Shown here: positions 56,679 to 64,000 of the stretch, one piece after another | Position numbering within the stretch: the first letter of the stretch is position 1 | How the letters are laid out: every line of letters starts with the position of its first letter | Origin: Crenothrix polyspora | GTDB lineage: Bacteria; Pseudomonadota; Gammaproteobacteria; Methylococcales; Methylomonadaceae | Reading direction: 5' to 3' | NCBI RefSeq assembly: GCF_900163755.1 | Contig: NZ_FUKI01000135.1 | Location: 1-64,000 of the forward strand | DNA length: 64,000 nt | Position numbers and translations under genes: made by a program | The notes under the pieces: model-generated | Seen by the model: the letters and a program-made list of their open reading frames with translations, nothing else | Told to the model about the DNA's origin: nothing | Database searches by the model: none

Positions 56679-57359
56679 CTAATGTGTTAAAGCAGGCGCA
56701 GCAGCAGGTTGTGGTGCTGGTGCAGGCGGCGCTAGTTGTGCAGGAGCGACTAAGGTAGCGGGCGCTTGTGCTGGGGGTGCAGAGAAATCCACTTTAGGTG
56801 GCTCAGCAATGGCTTTTTCGTTTTCTACGATAAAACTGGGTTTGGTTTTATAACCAAATATCATTGAAGTTATGTTGCTAGGAAAAGAACGCACGGTAAG
56901 ATTGTAAGATCTGACAGCATCAATATAACGATGACGTGCGACTGAAATACGATTTTCTGTGCCTTCCAGTTGCGCCTGTAAATCACGGAAACCGGTATCA
57001 GCTTTCAGTTGTGGGTAATTTTCTGCTATGACCATTAAGCGAGACAATGCACCGCCCATGTCTTTTTGGGCAGCGACAAACTTTTTGAAGGCTTCTTCAT
57101 CATTAATTAATTCTGGGGTAGCTTGTAGCGATCCAACTTTGGCGCGTGCTTCGGTAACTTGCGTCAGCACGTCTTTTTCGTGGCTAGCATAGCCTTTTAC
57201 CACATTGACCAAGTTAGGTATCAGGTCTGCGCGGCGTTGATACTGGTTAAGTACATCCGCCCAAGAGGCTTTAATATCTTCATCCGTCATTTGTAAATTG
57301 TTATAACCACAGCCAGATAACATCACGGCCATAAATAAAGTAATCAGGTATTTAAACAT
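56679..57359 (-). CDS. lemA: LemA family protein
   Basis: Protein of 226 residues. The start YLITLFMAVMLSGCGYNN reads as a lipoprotein signal. The LemA core is clear: WADVLNQYQRRADLIPNLVNVVKGYASHEKDVL, VIAENYPQLKADTGFRDLQAQLEGTENRI and YNLTVRSFPSNITS. An extra Ala/Pro-rich tail of about 45 residues is unusual. First gene of the lemA-TPM-TPM operon. Function of the family is unknown. Confidence 0.92.
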   Translation of the reverse strand: MFKYLITLFMAVMLSGCGYNNLQMTDEDIKASWADVLNQYQRRADLIPNLVNVVKGYASHEKDVLTQVTEARAKVGSLQATPELINDEEAFKKFVAAQKDMGGALSRLMVIAENYPQLKADTGFRDLQAQLEGTENRISVARHRYIDAVRSYNLTVRSFPSNITSMIFGYKTKPSFIVENEKAIAEPPKVDFSAPPAQAPATLVAPAQLAPPAPAPQPAAAPALTH

Positions 57360-57572
57360 AGCAACTCTCTGGTTATTTTAAAAAAATATCGACAAACTGC
57401 CCCCAAAGTGGGACGACGTGATTGGGAAGATACACCTAAATGGCTCACTTGACAATCCGCGCATGCTGACATCCACTGATTAATGTATCTAAAAACAGGA
57501 ACTTTGGCCGTGCCAAACAGTTTACAGAAGCCGCTGTTATCGCGTTTTTATTCTCGATAATAGCTGGCGTGT

Positions 57573-57604
57573 AGATTGGGCTGTTACTCTTGGCAGCCCA
57601 ATCT
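57573..57604 (-). terminator. terminator after mepA
   Basis: AGATTGGGCTG (57573-57583) pairs perfectly with CAGCCCAATCT (57594-57604) around ten bases, 32 bases after the mepA stop on the minus strand. There is no long T-run. Confidence 0.65.
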
Positions 57605-57635
57605 TCATTAAGTTCCGGCTTAAATTGGCAGCCAT

Positions 57636-58472
57636 TTAATCGTTTAAAATGCTATCGCAACGATCAGGCAATCTTGGACGACCCGGTTTGCCTTGTGGTT
57701 TTTTAGGGTGTTTGGCTTCTTCTGAAAACCAGTAGGCTAAACTGGCATCACAACCATCGCCTTCAGGTAATGGCGCTTGGCTGGTGCAATACGGGTTGCT
57801 GTCTGGGCATTTTAAACGCACATGAAAATGATCGTCATGTCTCCACCACGGACGAATTTTTCTAAGCCAATCATGGTTAGATTTATTGGCGCATAACTGA
57901 CGTTTAATACTGGGGTTAACAAAGATACGATCTACTTCTGGCATGCGCGAGGCGACTTCTAGCATTTTTTCATGCTGATTAGTCCATTGCTGTGTATCAA
58001 TCGTATCTGAATTACTGACCAACACCGAACTTGCGCCCCAGGTTTCGCGCTCATTGGCATCCAGTTTTTTGGTAGATGCTATAGGCGATAGCAAAAACCA
58101 GATATCAACATCCAAACCTGTTTGGTGGCTACGGTGGCCACTTAATGAGGGTCCGCCTCTGGGTTGACCTAAATCACCCACCAGTAATGTGCCTATTTTT
58201 TGATCAGCGGCAGCGCGGCCAAAATTTTCGATAAAACCTATTAAATCAGGATGACCAAAATAACGACTTCTGGATAAACGCATTACTTGATAGCCTGTGC
58301 CCTCCAACGGCAAAGCCACCGCGCCACTGACACAGCCGCCATCGTATTTACCAATGCTCTGGGTAACAGGTGCTTTATTGGGTTGGGTTATTTTAGACCA
58401 ATCACTGGCCGATGAGGCAAGAACTGCTGTTGAAAAAATACTCAGCAATAAAGTAGATACTAAAATTTTCAT
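57636..58472 (-). CDS. mepA: penicillin-insensitive murein endopeptidase
   Basis: Periplasmic LAS-type metallopeptidase of 278 residues that cuts D-Ala-meso-DAP crosslinks in peptidoglycan. A signal peptide ends at VLASS. The zinc ligands are in GHRSHQTGLDVDIW and WRHDDHFHVRLKCP. Length matches E. coli MepA. A hairpin follows at 57573-57604. Confidence 0.95.
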   Translation of the reverse strand: MKILVSTLLLSIFSTAVLASSASDWSKITQPNKAPVTQSIGKYDGGCVSGAVALPLEGTGYQVMRLSRSRYFGHPDLIGFIENFGRAAADQKIGTLLVGDLGQPRGGPSLSGHRSHQTGLDVDIWFLLSPIASTKKLDANERETWGASSVLVSNSDTIDTQQWTNQHEKMLEVASRMPEVDRIFVNPSIKRQLCANKSNHDWLRKIRPWWRHDDHFHVRLKCPDSNPYCTSQAPLPEGDGCDASLAYWFSEEAKHPKKPQGKPGRPRLPDRCDSILND

Positions 58473-58570
58473 TGTGATTGTCTAGTGTTAGGTGATTTTA
58501 GCTAATAACAATTATAATCTAAAACCAAAGAGAGTTAAGAACGATAATCTTTAAAATGGGATACCACGCA

Positions 58571-58834
58571 ATGAAAAAACTCACAATATTGACGCTGGCG
58601 GTAGTGCTGACCAGTTGTACACAAGATCAACAAAATTCGGTTTTTAGAAAAGCAGTAGAGCTATTAGATAGCGACTATATGGTTACGTTTGCTAATGGCT
58701 CAACCACCAAAACCTGGCTGATTAAAAACGGCAAGGTAACCTCTACCGACAAAGGCTATTACTATTTTTGGAATGTTAAAAAGCACTATGTGCAAGTGCC
58801 GATAGTCAATACAGTGATTGAAGAAATCGATTGA
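58571..58834 (+). CDS. small lipoprotein, unknown function
   Basis: Lipoprotein of 87 residues with a signal ending AVVLTSC. The rest has MVTFANGSTTKTWLIKNGKVTSTDKGYYYFW and a C-terminal VQVPIVNTVIEEID. I do not recognise it. I chose the ATG at 58571 for the signal peptide; GGGA lies 9 bases before. It is alone, convergent with the next gene. Confidence 0.65.
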   Translation: MKKLTILTLAVVLTSCTQDQQNSVFRKAVELLDSDYMVTFANGSTTKTWLIKNGKVTSTDKGYYYFWNVKKHYVQVPIVNTVIEEID

Positions 58835-58845
58835 TTTTTGTATAC

Positions 58846-58878
58846 CGCCTGAGACAACAAAGCTTGATGTCTCAGGCG
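58846..58878. terminator. bidirectional terminator
   Basis: CGCCTGAGACA (58846-58856) pairs perfectly with TGTCTCAGGCG (58868-58878) around 11 bases, in a 56-base gap between convergent genes. T-rich sequence flanks the left side. Confidence 0.8.
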
Positions 58879-58890
58879 CACTGCTACGCA

Positions 58891-59541
58891 TTATTTTTTT
58901 CTTTTAACCCGCCGATACAGCAAATAAATTACGCCTAAAATAGCAAACCCTATACCGCTGGCAACGCCTATTAACGTTTCTCTTGGCCAGCCATAAGGGT
59001 TGTAAGGGTTGCTGCCGACATGGAAGGGGATTTTTAACTTGTCGTCTTCGGTTTTGGCATTTTCGCCACCAACTAACAAAATCATCGCGTAATCGCCGTC
59101 TTTATCGATAGTCGCCTGGGCTTCTACAACACCTTTAGGATAAGCCTTGGCAGGGATTTCGGTAATAGTACGAATTTCTGTACTGTCTCCAGCTTTGGCA
59201 TTGTTATTCACTTCAACCACACGGATACCAATCGGTGTTTCGCGAATATCGTTATCAATTAAATCTGCACTAAAAAACACCTTGCCGGCACCGGGTAATT
59301 CTTTGCAAAACGGTTTTAGCAAGGCGGCTCTATCGACGTTTTTTAACTCAACACTGGGCTGCAAATACGCACTAAAATGAACTGCGTAAAAATCGTTGGT
59401 AGCCAAACAGCCGACCTTATCTTTAGACGCAATTTTGGGGGCTTGGTTATCCTCGTCATCTTTATTGCAACCACTGACAAGCAGAGCAAGTGCTAGGCAC
59501 AAAGTTTTAGAAAATACAGGGTAGTAGATATTTTTTTTCAT
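58891..59541 (-). CDS. lipoprotein with C-terminal membrane helix
   Basis: Protein of 216 residues. The signal ends LALLVSGC, and a membrane helix (LIGVASGIGFAILGVIYLLY) followed by basic residues ends the protein, so it may be anchored at both ends. The central part is beta-rich (ETPIGIRVVEVNNNAK, VVEAQATIDKDGDYAMILLVGGE), somewhat like small periplasmic immunoglobulin-like domains. It follows the CopC-like gene by 44 bases and is probably co-transcribed; a role in copper handling is only a guess. Confidence 0.68.
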   Translation of the reverse strand: MKKNIYYPVFSKTLCLALALLVSGCNKDDEDNQAPKIASKDKVGCLATNDFYAVHFSAYLQPSVELKNVDRAALLKPFCKELPGAGKVFFSADLIDNDIRETPIGIRVVEVNNNAKAGDSTEIRTITEIPAKAYPKGVVEAQATIDKDGDYAMILLVGGENAKTEDDKLKIPFHVGSNPYNPYGWPRETLIGVASGIGFAILGVIYLLYRRVKRKK

Positions 59542-59585
59542 GGTGTTTTTTCTCGCCTGGAAAGAACGTAGCTAGCGATAATTAA

Positions 59586-59981
59586 TCAAGGTGCTGTTAC
59601 CGAAAACTGAAATTTTCCGGTAACGATATGCGTGTCTATTGATACCACCCGATAACGCACGGTATACGTGCCAGGCGGTAATGGCTTTAGCGTAGCAAAC
59701 ATATGCGCTGGGTCAAAAGCTTCCTGGGTAACATCTTTGTTGTCAAAGCGAGTACCGTTGCTGTCTATTACCGCCAAGGCCTTGTATTCGCTACCGACTT
59801 TATCGTTAAACCAAACATCAACCTGTGTAGGTGCAACTGCCACACTGGCATCCTTAACCGGCTGTGATTTGACAAGAATAGCGTGCGCGTAAGCAAAATC
59901 AGACAAAACCAAACCGGCAATAACAGCCAGTTTTGATACATACAATTTATGTTTTTTAGTGTTATAACAAATCAATTTCAT
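59586..59981 (-). CDS. CopC-like periplasmic copper-binding protein
   Basis: Protein of 131 residues with a signal peptide that should be cut at FAYA, leaving His as the mature N-terminus (HAILVKSQPVKDASV). The CopC fold follows: PTQVDVWFNDKVGSEYKALAVID, and SIDTHIVTGKFQFSV with the Asp and His that join the N-terminal His in the Cu(II) site. No CopD membrane partner is next to it. In a methanotroph it may help copper delivery to or protection from the methane monooxygenase pathway (inference). Start ATG at 59981; a longer start at 60005 is possible. Confidence 0.85.
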   Translation of the reverse strand: MKLICYNTKKHKLYVSKLAVIAGLVLSDFAYAHAILVKSQPVKDASVAVAPTQVDVWFNDKVGSEYKALAVIDSNGTRFDNKDVTQEAFDPAHMFATLKPLPPGTYTVRYRVVSIDTHIVTGKFQFSVTAP

Positions 59982-60005
59982 ACGCGATATTATTATCCAA
60001 ATCAA

Positions 60006-60363
60006 TCAAGCTGAACATTATATAACCGATAGAAGCTAACAGCAGTAAAACTTGGCAAGCAATGCACACGAAATAAGATGAGCATTTGATTTCGTGATCT
60101 TACTTTGCCCGAAGACAGACCTTGTGGGTTATTTCAGGGAGACTCCTCAGCATGGCTCTGGCCAGTTCACTTTGAGTGCAGGGTTAGGCTGCTTAGGAAC
60201 GTGCATGAAATAACTTGAACAACTTAAACGCCACCACCGTTCGTGCTGAGCCTGTCGAAGCATGAACTTGCTCAAGTTATTTCGTGCGCGTTCCTAAGCT
60301 ATGCAAAACTGCCAAATTAACACCAAACAAAAACGCTAAACTCGCAACTTAAGAACAGGGGGA
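60006..60363. other. intergenic region holding a palindromic repeat
   Basis: About 360 bases between two minus-strand genes without a coding frame that I would accept. The main content is the palindromic element at 60191-60299. The rest shows no clear promoter. Confidence 0.5.
60191..60299. repeat. 109-bp palindromic MITE/REP-like element
   Basis: A 32-base left arm (60191-60222, starting GCTTAGGAACG) matches the reverse complement of the right arm (60268-60299, ending CGTTCCTAAGC) with about four mismatches. The centre has CCGTTCGTGCTGAGCCTG followed by TCGAAGCATGAAC, a motif that I know as a dispersed short repeat in many proteobacteria. No coding capacity; likely a non-autonomous repeat spread by an external transposase. 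Confidence 0.75.
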
Positions 60364-60915
60364 TTATTTTGTGTGAACTGATTTAGAAGGAGGTGGTGGT
60401 GTGTAAATATTATCTAAGTCCTTATCCATCTTTGATGCAAAAGTTTCGACAGCTTTTAACGTTAATTTTTTATCTCCGCCTTTTGTTTCTACCGTATAAC
60501 TTCCTACCATTTTACCGTTATTAGCGTTAATTAAATGCCCCATTAAATAAGCAAATAAAAAACTTGGTTTATGTAACTTTCCAACTAATACATAATCAGC
60601 CCCTGCTTTTTTGGAAAATGCTGCGGCAATATCACCGTGGTCAAAAAGATACCCGAAACCACCGTTAGCTTCATGTTGAGTATCTAAGTCAACAGAAATT
60701 ATTTTATACCCCGCTCTTTTCAATTCATTTTCTAGCATAGCTTTTATACTGGCCGTTCTTGCAATTTCGGCAGGAATTCCAGGGGCAAGAGTGACATCAC
60801 TTAATTCAAAATCTAATATAGCAATACTGGTTTCAGCACATGCTGCAATACTGAATAGACTTAAAAATATTGCGCCAAATTTTCGACGTAATCCTATATT
60901 TTTTCTAAGGTTCAT
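60364..60915 (-). CDS. DUF2380-like exported protein
   Basis: Protein of 183 residues with a signal peptide (FGAIFLSLFSIAACA). The pattern SIAILDFELSDVTLAP, LENELKRAGYKIISVDL and AFSKKAGADYVLVGKLHKPS is like DUF2380 proteins, which resemble periplasmic CsgG/TolB-N-type folds. The tail ends in a proline run (YTPPPPSK). Function unknown. Confidence 0.72.
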   Translation of the reverse strand: MNLRKNIGLRRKFGAIFLSLFSIAACAETSIAILDFELSDVTLAPGIPAEIARTASIKAMLENELKRAGYKIISVDLDTQHEANGGFGYLFDHGDIAAAFSKKAGADYVLVGKLHKPSFLFAYLMGHLINANNGKMVGSYTVETKGGDKKLTLKAVETFASKMDKDLDNIYTPPPPSKSVHTK

Positions 60916-61054
60916 AATAAGTTATGCTATGTTTCATTGGGAATTGCATAGTCTACTATAGCTTTGCATGATGAAACGATAAAAACAAAATTCATGTTGA
61001 ATACCTAACTCTACGGTATGCTATTTAAACCATCCACCTACTTAACGCCGATCA

Positions 61055-62665
61055 ATGACCTTAAAAATCGCACTCGCTCAAACCAATTTTCTGGTAGGCA
61101 ATATCGCCGCCAATGTTGATAACATTGTGACTGCAGCACACTACGCGCGTGATAACTTACACGCAGACATCGTCATTTTTCCAGAATTGTGCATTACCGG
61201 CTACCCTGCCGAAGATTTGTTATTACGTAAAGATTTTATCAATACCGCTAATAACGCTGTCTATCAACTGGCAGAACGTATTGACGGTATTGCACTGGTC
61301 GTGGGTTATCCAGAACAGGCAGACGATAAACTGTATAACAGTGCAGTGGTGTTACACAATGGCGTTATGTTAGCTAATTACCGCAAGCAAGCTTTACCAA
61401 ATTACGGTGTATTCGATGAACAGCGTTATTTTTCAGCCGGCAATCAGCCGTGCGTGTTTGAGTTTAATGGCTTATTTATCGGCTTAGCGCTGTGTGAAGA
61501 TGTCTGGCAAGCCGGTATTATTGCCGCCAACAAACAAGCGGGAGCAGAGTTATTATTAGCATTAAATGCCTCGCCGTTCCATTCCGGTAAAATTTACCAG
61601 CGTGAAAAAACCATTAGTCCACAAATTAAAGCTGCTGCGCTTCCCTTAGTGTATGTCAATCAAGTGGGCGGACAAGATGAACTTATTTTTGATGGCGCAT
61701 CGTTTGTAATGAATGCAATAGGCGAAGTCGTGTTTAGAGCCACTGAGTTTACAGAACAACTCAGTGTGGTTGAGTTTGAGGGTAATCATCCGCTCAACAG
61801 TTCGCTTGCCGCACCGTACAGCAAAATTTCCAGTGATTACCAAGCCCTGGTATTAGGTATTAAAGATTATGTCCGTAAAAATGGTTTTCATGGCGCGTTA
61901 TTAGGCTTGTCAGGTGGGGTGGATTCGGCACTGGTTTTGGCGCTGGCAGTGGATGCATTAGGGGCGAATAAGGTTGAGGTGGTGTTAATGCCATCGCGTT
62001 ATACGCAGGATATGAGTAACGAAGATGCTGTGTTACAAGCTAACGCATTAGGCGTTAAATACCACATTATTCCTATTGAACCTGCGGTGACTGCGTTTAC
62101 TGATATGTTGTCGGTAGTATTTGCAGGCAATACACACGACACAACCGAAGAAAACATTCAGGCACGTTGTCGTGGTGTGGTTTTAATGGCCTTATCGAAT
62201 AAGCAAGGCAAATTATTACTAACAACCGGCAACAAGAGTGAAATGAGCGTTGGTTACGCTACGTTATACGGTGATATGGCCGGTGGTTTTGCGCCCATTA
62301 AAGATGTGCCTAAATTGCTGGTATATCAATTGGCGCGTTACCGTAACAGTGTATCGGTTGTTATACCAGAACGCGTATTGATTCGCCCCCCGTCTGCCGA
62401 GTTAGCACCGGATCAAAAAGATGAAGATTCACTGCCACCTTACGATGTGCTTGATCCCATACTGGAACGTTATGTAGAGCAGGATCAATCGTCAGAAGAC
62501 ATTATTGCCGCAGGCTTTAGGCCAGATCAGGTGGCTAGGGCAATCAGCCTAGTGGATAAAAACGAGTATAAACGCAGGCAATCACCGCCGGGTATTCGCA
62601 TTACACCCAGGGCGTTTGGCCGCGATCGACGCTACCCTATTACATCAGGCTATAAAGGGATTTAA
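61055..62665 (+). CDS. nadE: glutamine-dependent NAD+ synthase
   Basis: Final enzyme of NAD synthesis, 536 residues, two domains. The N-terminal nitrilase-type glutaminase (about 1-260) has the Glu in FPELCITGYPAEDLL, Lys in LPNYGVFDEQRYF region and Cys in ALCEDVWQ. The C-terminal synthetase has the PP-loop GLSGGVDSALVLALAVDALG, TTGNKSEMSVGYATLYGDM and the final ITPRAFGRDRRYPI. Single gene. Confidence 0.95.
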   Translation: MTLKIALAQTNFLVGNIAANVDNIVTAAHYARDNLHADIVIFPELCITGYPAEDLLLRKDFINTANNAVYQLAERIDGIALVVGYPEQADDKLYNSAVVLHNGVMLANYRKQALPNYGVFDEQRYFSAGNQPCVFEFNGLFIGLALCEDVWQAGIIAANKQAGAELLLALNASPFHSGKIYQREKTISPQIKAAALPLVYVNQVGGQDELIFDGASFVMNAIGEVVFRATEFTEQLSVVEFEGNHPLNSSLAAPYSKISSDYQALVLGIKDYVRKNGFHGALLGLSGGVDSALVLALAVDALGANKVEVVLMPSRYTQDMSNEDAVLQANALGVKYHIIPIEPAVTAFTDMLSVVFAGNTHDTTEENIQARCRGVVLMALSNKQGKLLLTTGNKSEMSVGYATLYGDMAGGFAPIKDVPKLLVYQLARYRNSVSVVIPERVLIRPPSAELAPDQKDEDSLPPYDVLDPILERYVEQDQSSEDIIAAGFRPDQVARAISLVDKNEYKRRQSPPGIRITPRAFGRDRRYPITSGYKGI

Positions 62666-62752
62666 TACGCACCAACTCCCCAAAAATCCTGTCATCTTCG
62701 CGTAAACAAGAGGGTATTTATTTATAGCCCTCTGTTTTTAAAAACTAAAAAA

Positions 62753-64000
62753 TTACGATAGTGTGTAGCGTTTTCGAAATGCGCCTGAAGCAGACAGGCT
62801 CGTTGCTTGTTTAACATACTCACTGATTAAAATAACAAAACTAACGATATGCCAAGGCAAATCAAAATACGATAAACTCAAAAAAGCGCCACCGACCAAA
62901 TAAGCAATTAAACTTACTTGTAGCATTTTCGCCAAAAAATTATAGTGTTTTAACGCTTCGATTTTAGCCGTTATTTTAATAACCTGAATTAATTTAAGCC
63001 ACGCTAAAAAATAAATCAATAAGTAAAGTATCAATCCAAACCAACCATGATCGGCCAATACTGAAAAATAAATACTGTGTGCCGCATGAACATCTTTTGG
63101 ATTAGGCGCATAAAGTGCAAAGGTTTCCGCTGACCACGAATCAAATCCCATGCCCAATAAATTATCGTTCGCCACATGATAAGCGTAATGCCAGGCATTA
63201 ATTCGCCCCATAGCCGAACCATCTTCTTGGTAGTTATCAATAGTATCCATTCGGACATACCAAGATGTGGGCATAAATGACAGCAATGCAACGGCGATAA
63301 CTGCAATGGCTAATCCAGAAGCTATTTTACTCTGGCTTTTACTCCAATAAAAAACTCCTACCGCGATAATACTTAATAATGCGCCCCTGGACTGACTACC
63401 TAATACGGTAAAAAGACTGAATACAATGGCAACCAATAAGGCTTTTTTAAGCCACTGCCGTTCTTCTATATAAGATAAATACAGCATAAGAGGTGCTGTC
63501 ATTAATATGGCAATCGCTAAGCCATTATTGTCTTCAATAAAACTATCAGCAGGCCCCCAGACAATAAAGCGCCCCCCTGTCATTAGCGTAAACAGCCCGC
63601 CTTTCACACTGTAATAACCGATAGATAGCACAATAACCCATATTAGTTTATTAAGCTTGTCCAGGTCAGTGATTAGCATCATTGTTAAAAAAACAATGAG
63701 CTGTATTTTTATTATTTTAATAAAATATATTTTTGCCGTATCAGGAAAATAAGCAAAATACGTGGTAATACTCATAAAAATAACAAACAGTATCCATATA
63801 AATAATAAGCCACTCGCAGGTATTTTTTTAGTGTCTTTCGATACTGCCATCGAGCAGATAAGCACAATAGCGGTAATGTAAGCAAAAGGTGCAGAATAAG
63901 CAAAACCATAGGATAATCGGTGTGGATTCATATAGCTAAGCCATGCCCACAAATACACACCAATATAAGGTTTTTTAAGGGTATAAAGACACCCTATTAA
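62753..64000 (-). CDS. O-antigen ligase-like membrane protein, 5' end outside window
   Basis: Polytopic membrane protein, at least 415 residues seen, with about ten helices. The motifs YMNPHRLSYGFAYSAPFAY, GPADSFIEDNNGLAIA, GSQSRGALLSI and a large periplasmic loop ending with HAAHSIYFSVLADHGW match the Wzy/O-glycosylation ligase associated with exosortase A systems. The frame stays open through a GTG at 63958 up to the window edge (14 more codons without a stop, reading LKKPYIGVYLW), and homologues have such residues, so the true start lies beyond 64000. Confidence 0.82.
   Translation of the reverse strand, partial: LIGCLYTLKKPYIGVYLWAWLSYMNPHRLSYGFAYSAPFAYITAIVLICSMAVSKDTKKIPASGLLFIWILFVIFMSITTYFAYFPDTAKIYFIKIIKIQLIVFLTMMLITDLDKLNKLIWVIVLSIGYYSVKGGLFTLMTGGRFIVWGPADSFIEDNNGLAIAILMTAPLMLYLSYIEERQWLKKALLVAIVFSLFTVLGSQSRGALLSIIAVGVFYWSKSQSKIASGLAIAVIAVALLSFMPTSWYVRMDTIDNYQEDGSAMGRINAWHYAYHVANDNLLGMGFDSWSAETFALYAPNPKDVHAAHSIYFSVLADHGWFGLILYLLIYFLAWLKLIQVIKITAKIEALKHYNFLAKMLQVSLIAYLVGGAFLSLSYFDLPWHIVSFVILISEYVKQATSLSASGAFRKRYTLS

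Noticed and set aside
1-64000. tRNA genes, CRISPR arrays and complete insertion sequences
   Set aside because: I looked for T-loop TTCGA-like motifs with acceptor pairing, regular direct repeats and transposase motifs and found none that I could support.

Overview
The window is chromosomal DNA, AT-leaning, most likely from a gammaproteobacterial (type I) methanotroph of the Methylococcales. The decisive marker is a complete pmoCAB operon (28139-31149, minus strand) for particulate methane monooxygenase. PmoB carries His33, His48, His72, His137 and His139 at the same numbering as the Methylococcus capsulatus protein, and PmoC has the Asp128/His132/His145 metal-site triad. RF2 has the programmed frameshift, his and tat genes are joined, rnpB is of bacterial A type, and a CopC-like periplasmic copper protein is present. 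I see no tRNA, rRNA, CRISPR array or complete insertion sequence.

Layout. 51-2939 (-): ABC-2 exporter, an unknown protein and a methyltransferase in one overlapping operon. 3042-5218 (-): MgtE and an NlpC/P60 lipoprotein. 5589-10886 (+): alkaline phosphatase, a GH17 membrane glycosidase, and the phosphoribosyltransferase and HAD phosphatase of the tellurium-resistance (Ter) biosynthetic module, closely packed. 11143-12309 (+): a secreted protein that I read as a FAM20/HipA-like kinase. 12449-18099 (+): carA and carB separated by a Uma2-family gene and a PIN-type toxin-antitoxin pair; then greA. 18838-20094 (-): a DUF1566 membrane protein. 20976-23552 (+): an RTX calcium-binding-repeat protein. 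23611-27832 (-): terD, terE, terF, a terZ-like gene and an ATP-grasp enzyme, with a perfect dyad over the promoter. 28139-31149 (-): pmoCAB. 31443-36061 (+): small membrane protein, ntrBC, DEAD-box helicase. 36109-43192 (-): pentapeptide protein, tatABC, and his genes with two foreign-looking gene pairs set into the operon. 43289-48420 (-): small His-rich secreted protein, an ABC importer operon with a channel-like protein, a YcxB-like protein, NDH-2. 48862-55203 (+): small coiled-coil protein, prfB, a HEPN pair, a truncated cytosine methyltransferase, a thiol protein, fumC, rnpB, a Crp/Fnr regulator. 55309-60915: TPM/LemA genes, MepA, small lipoproteins, CopC-like protein and a palindromic repeat. 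61055-64000: nadE and, on the minus strand, an O-antigen-ligase-type membrane protein that runs off the window.

How the parts fit. Primary metabolism (methane oxidation, nitrogen control by NtrBC, carbamoyl phosphate and histidine synthesis) is mixed with stress and conflict genes. The Ter calcium-binding proteins and the Ter nucleotide-related enzymes lie in two operons about 13 kb apart. Three small accessory modules (Uma2+PIN, DUF4160+DUF2442, HEPN+unknown) sit inside biosynthetic gene strings with almost no spacing. The best candidates for something undescribed are the secreted kinase-like protein, the Ter enzymes joined to an alkaline phosphatase and GH17 protein, the dyad-controlled ter promoter, and the 5'-terminal hairpin of the pmo transcript. 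All function calls come from reading motifs by eye; no database search was possible.
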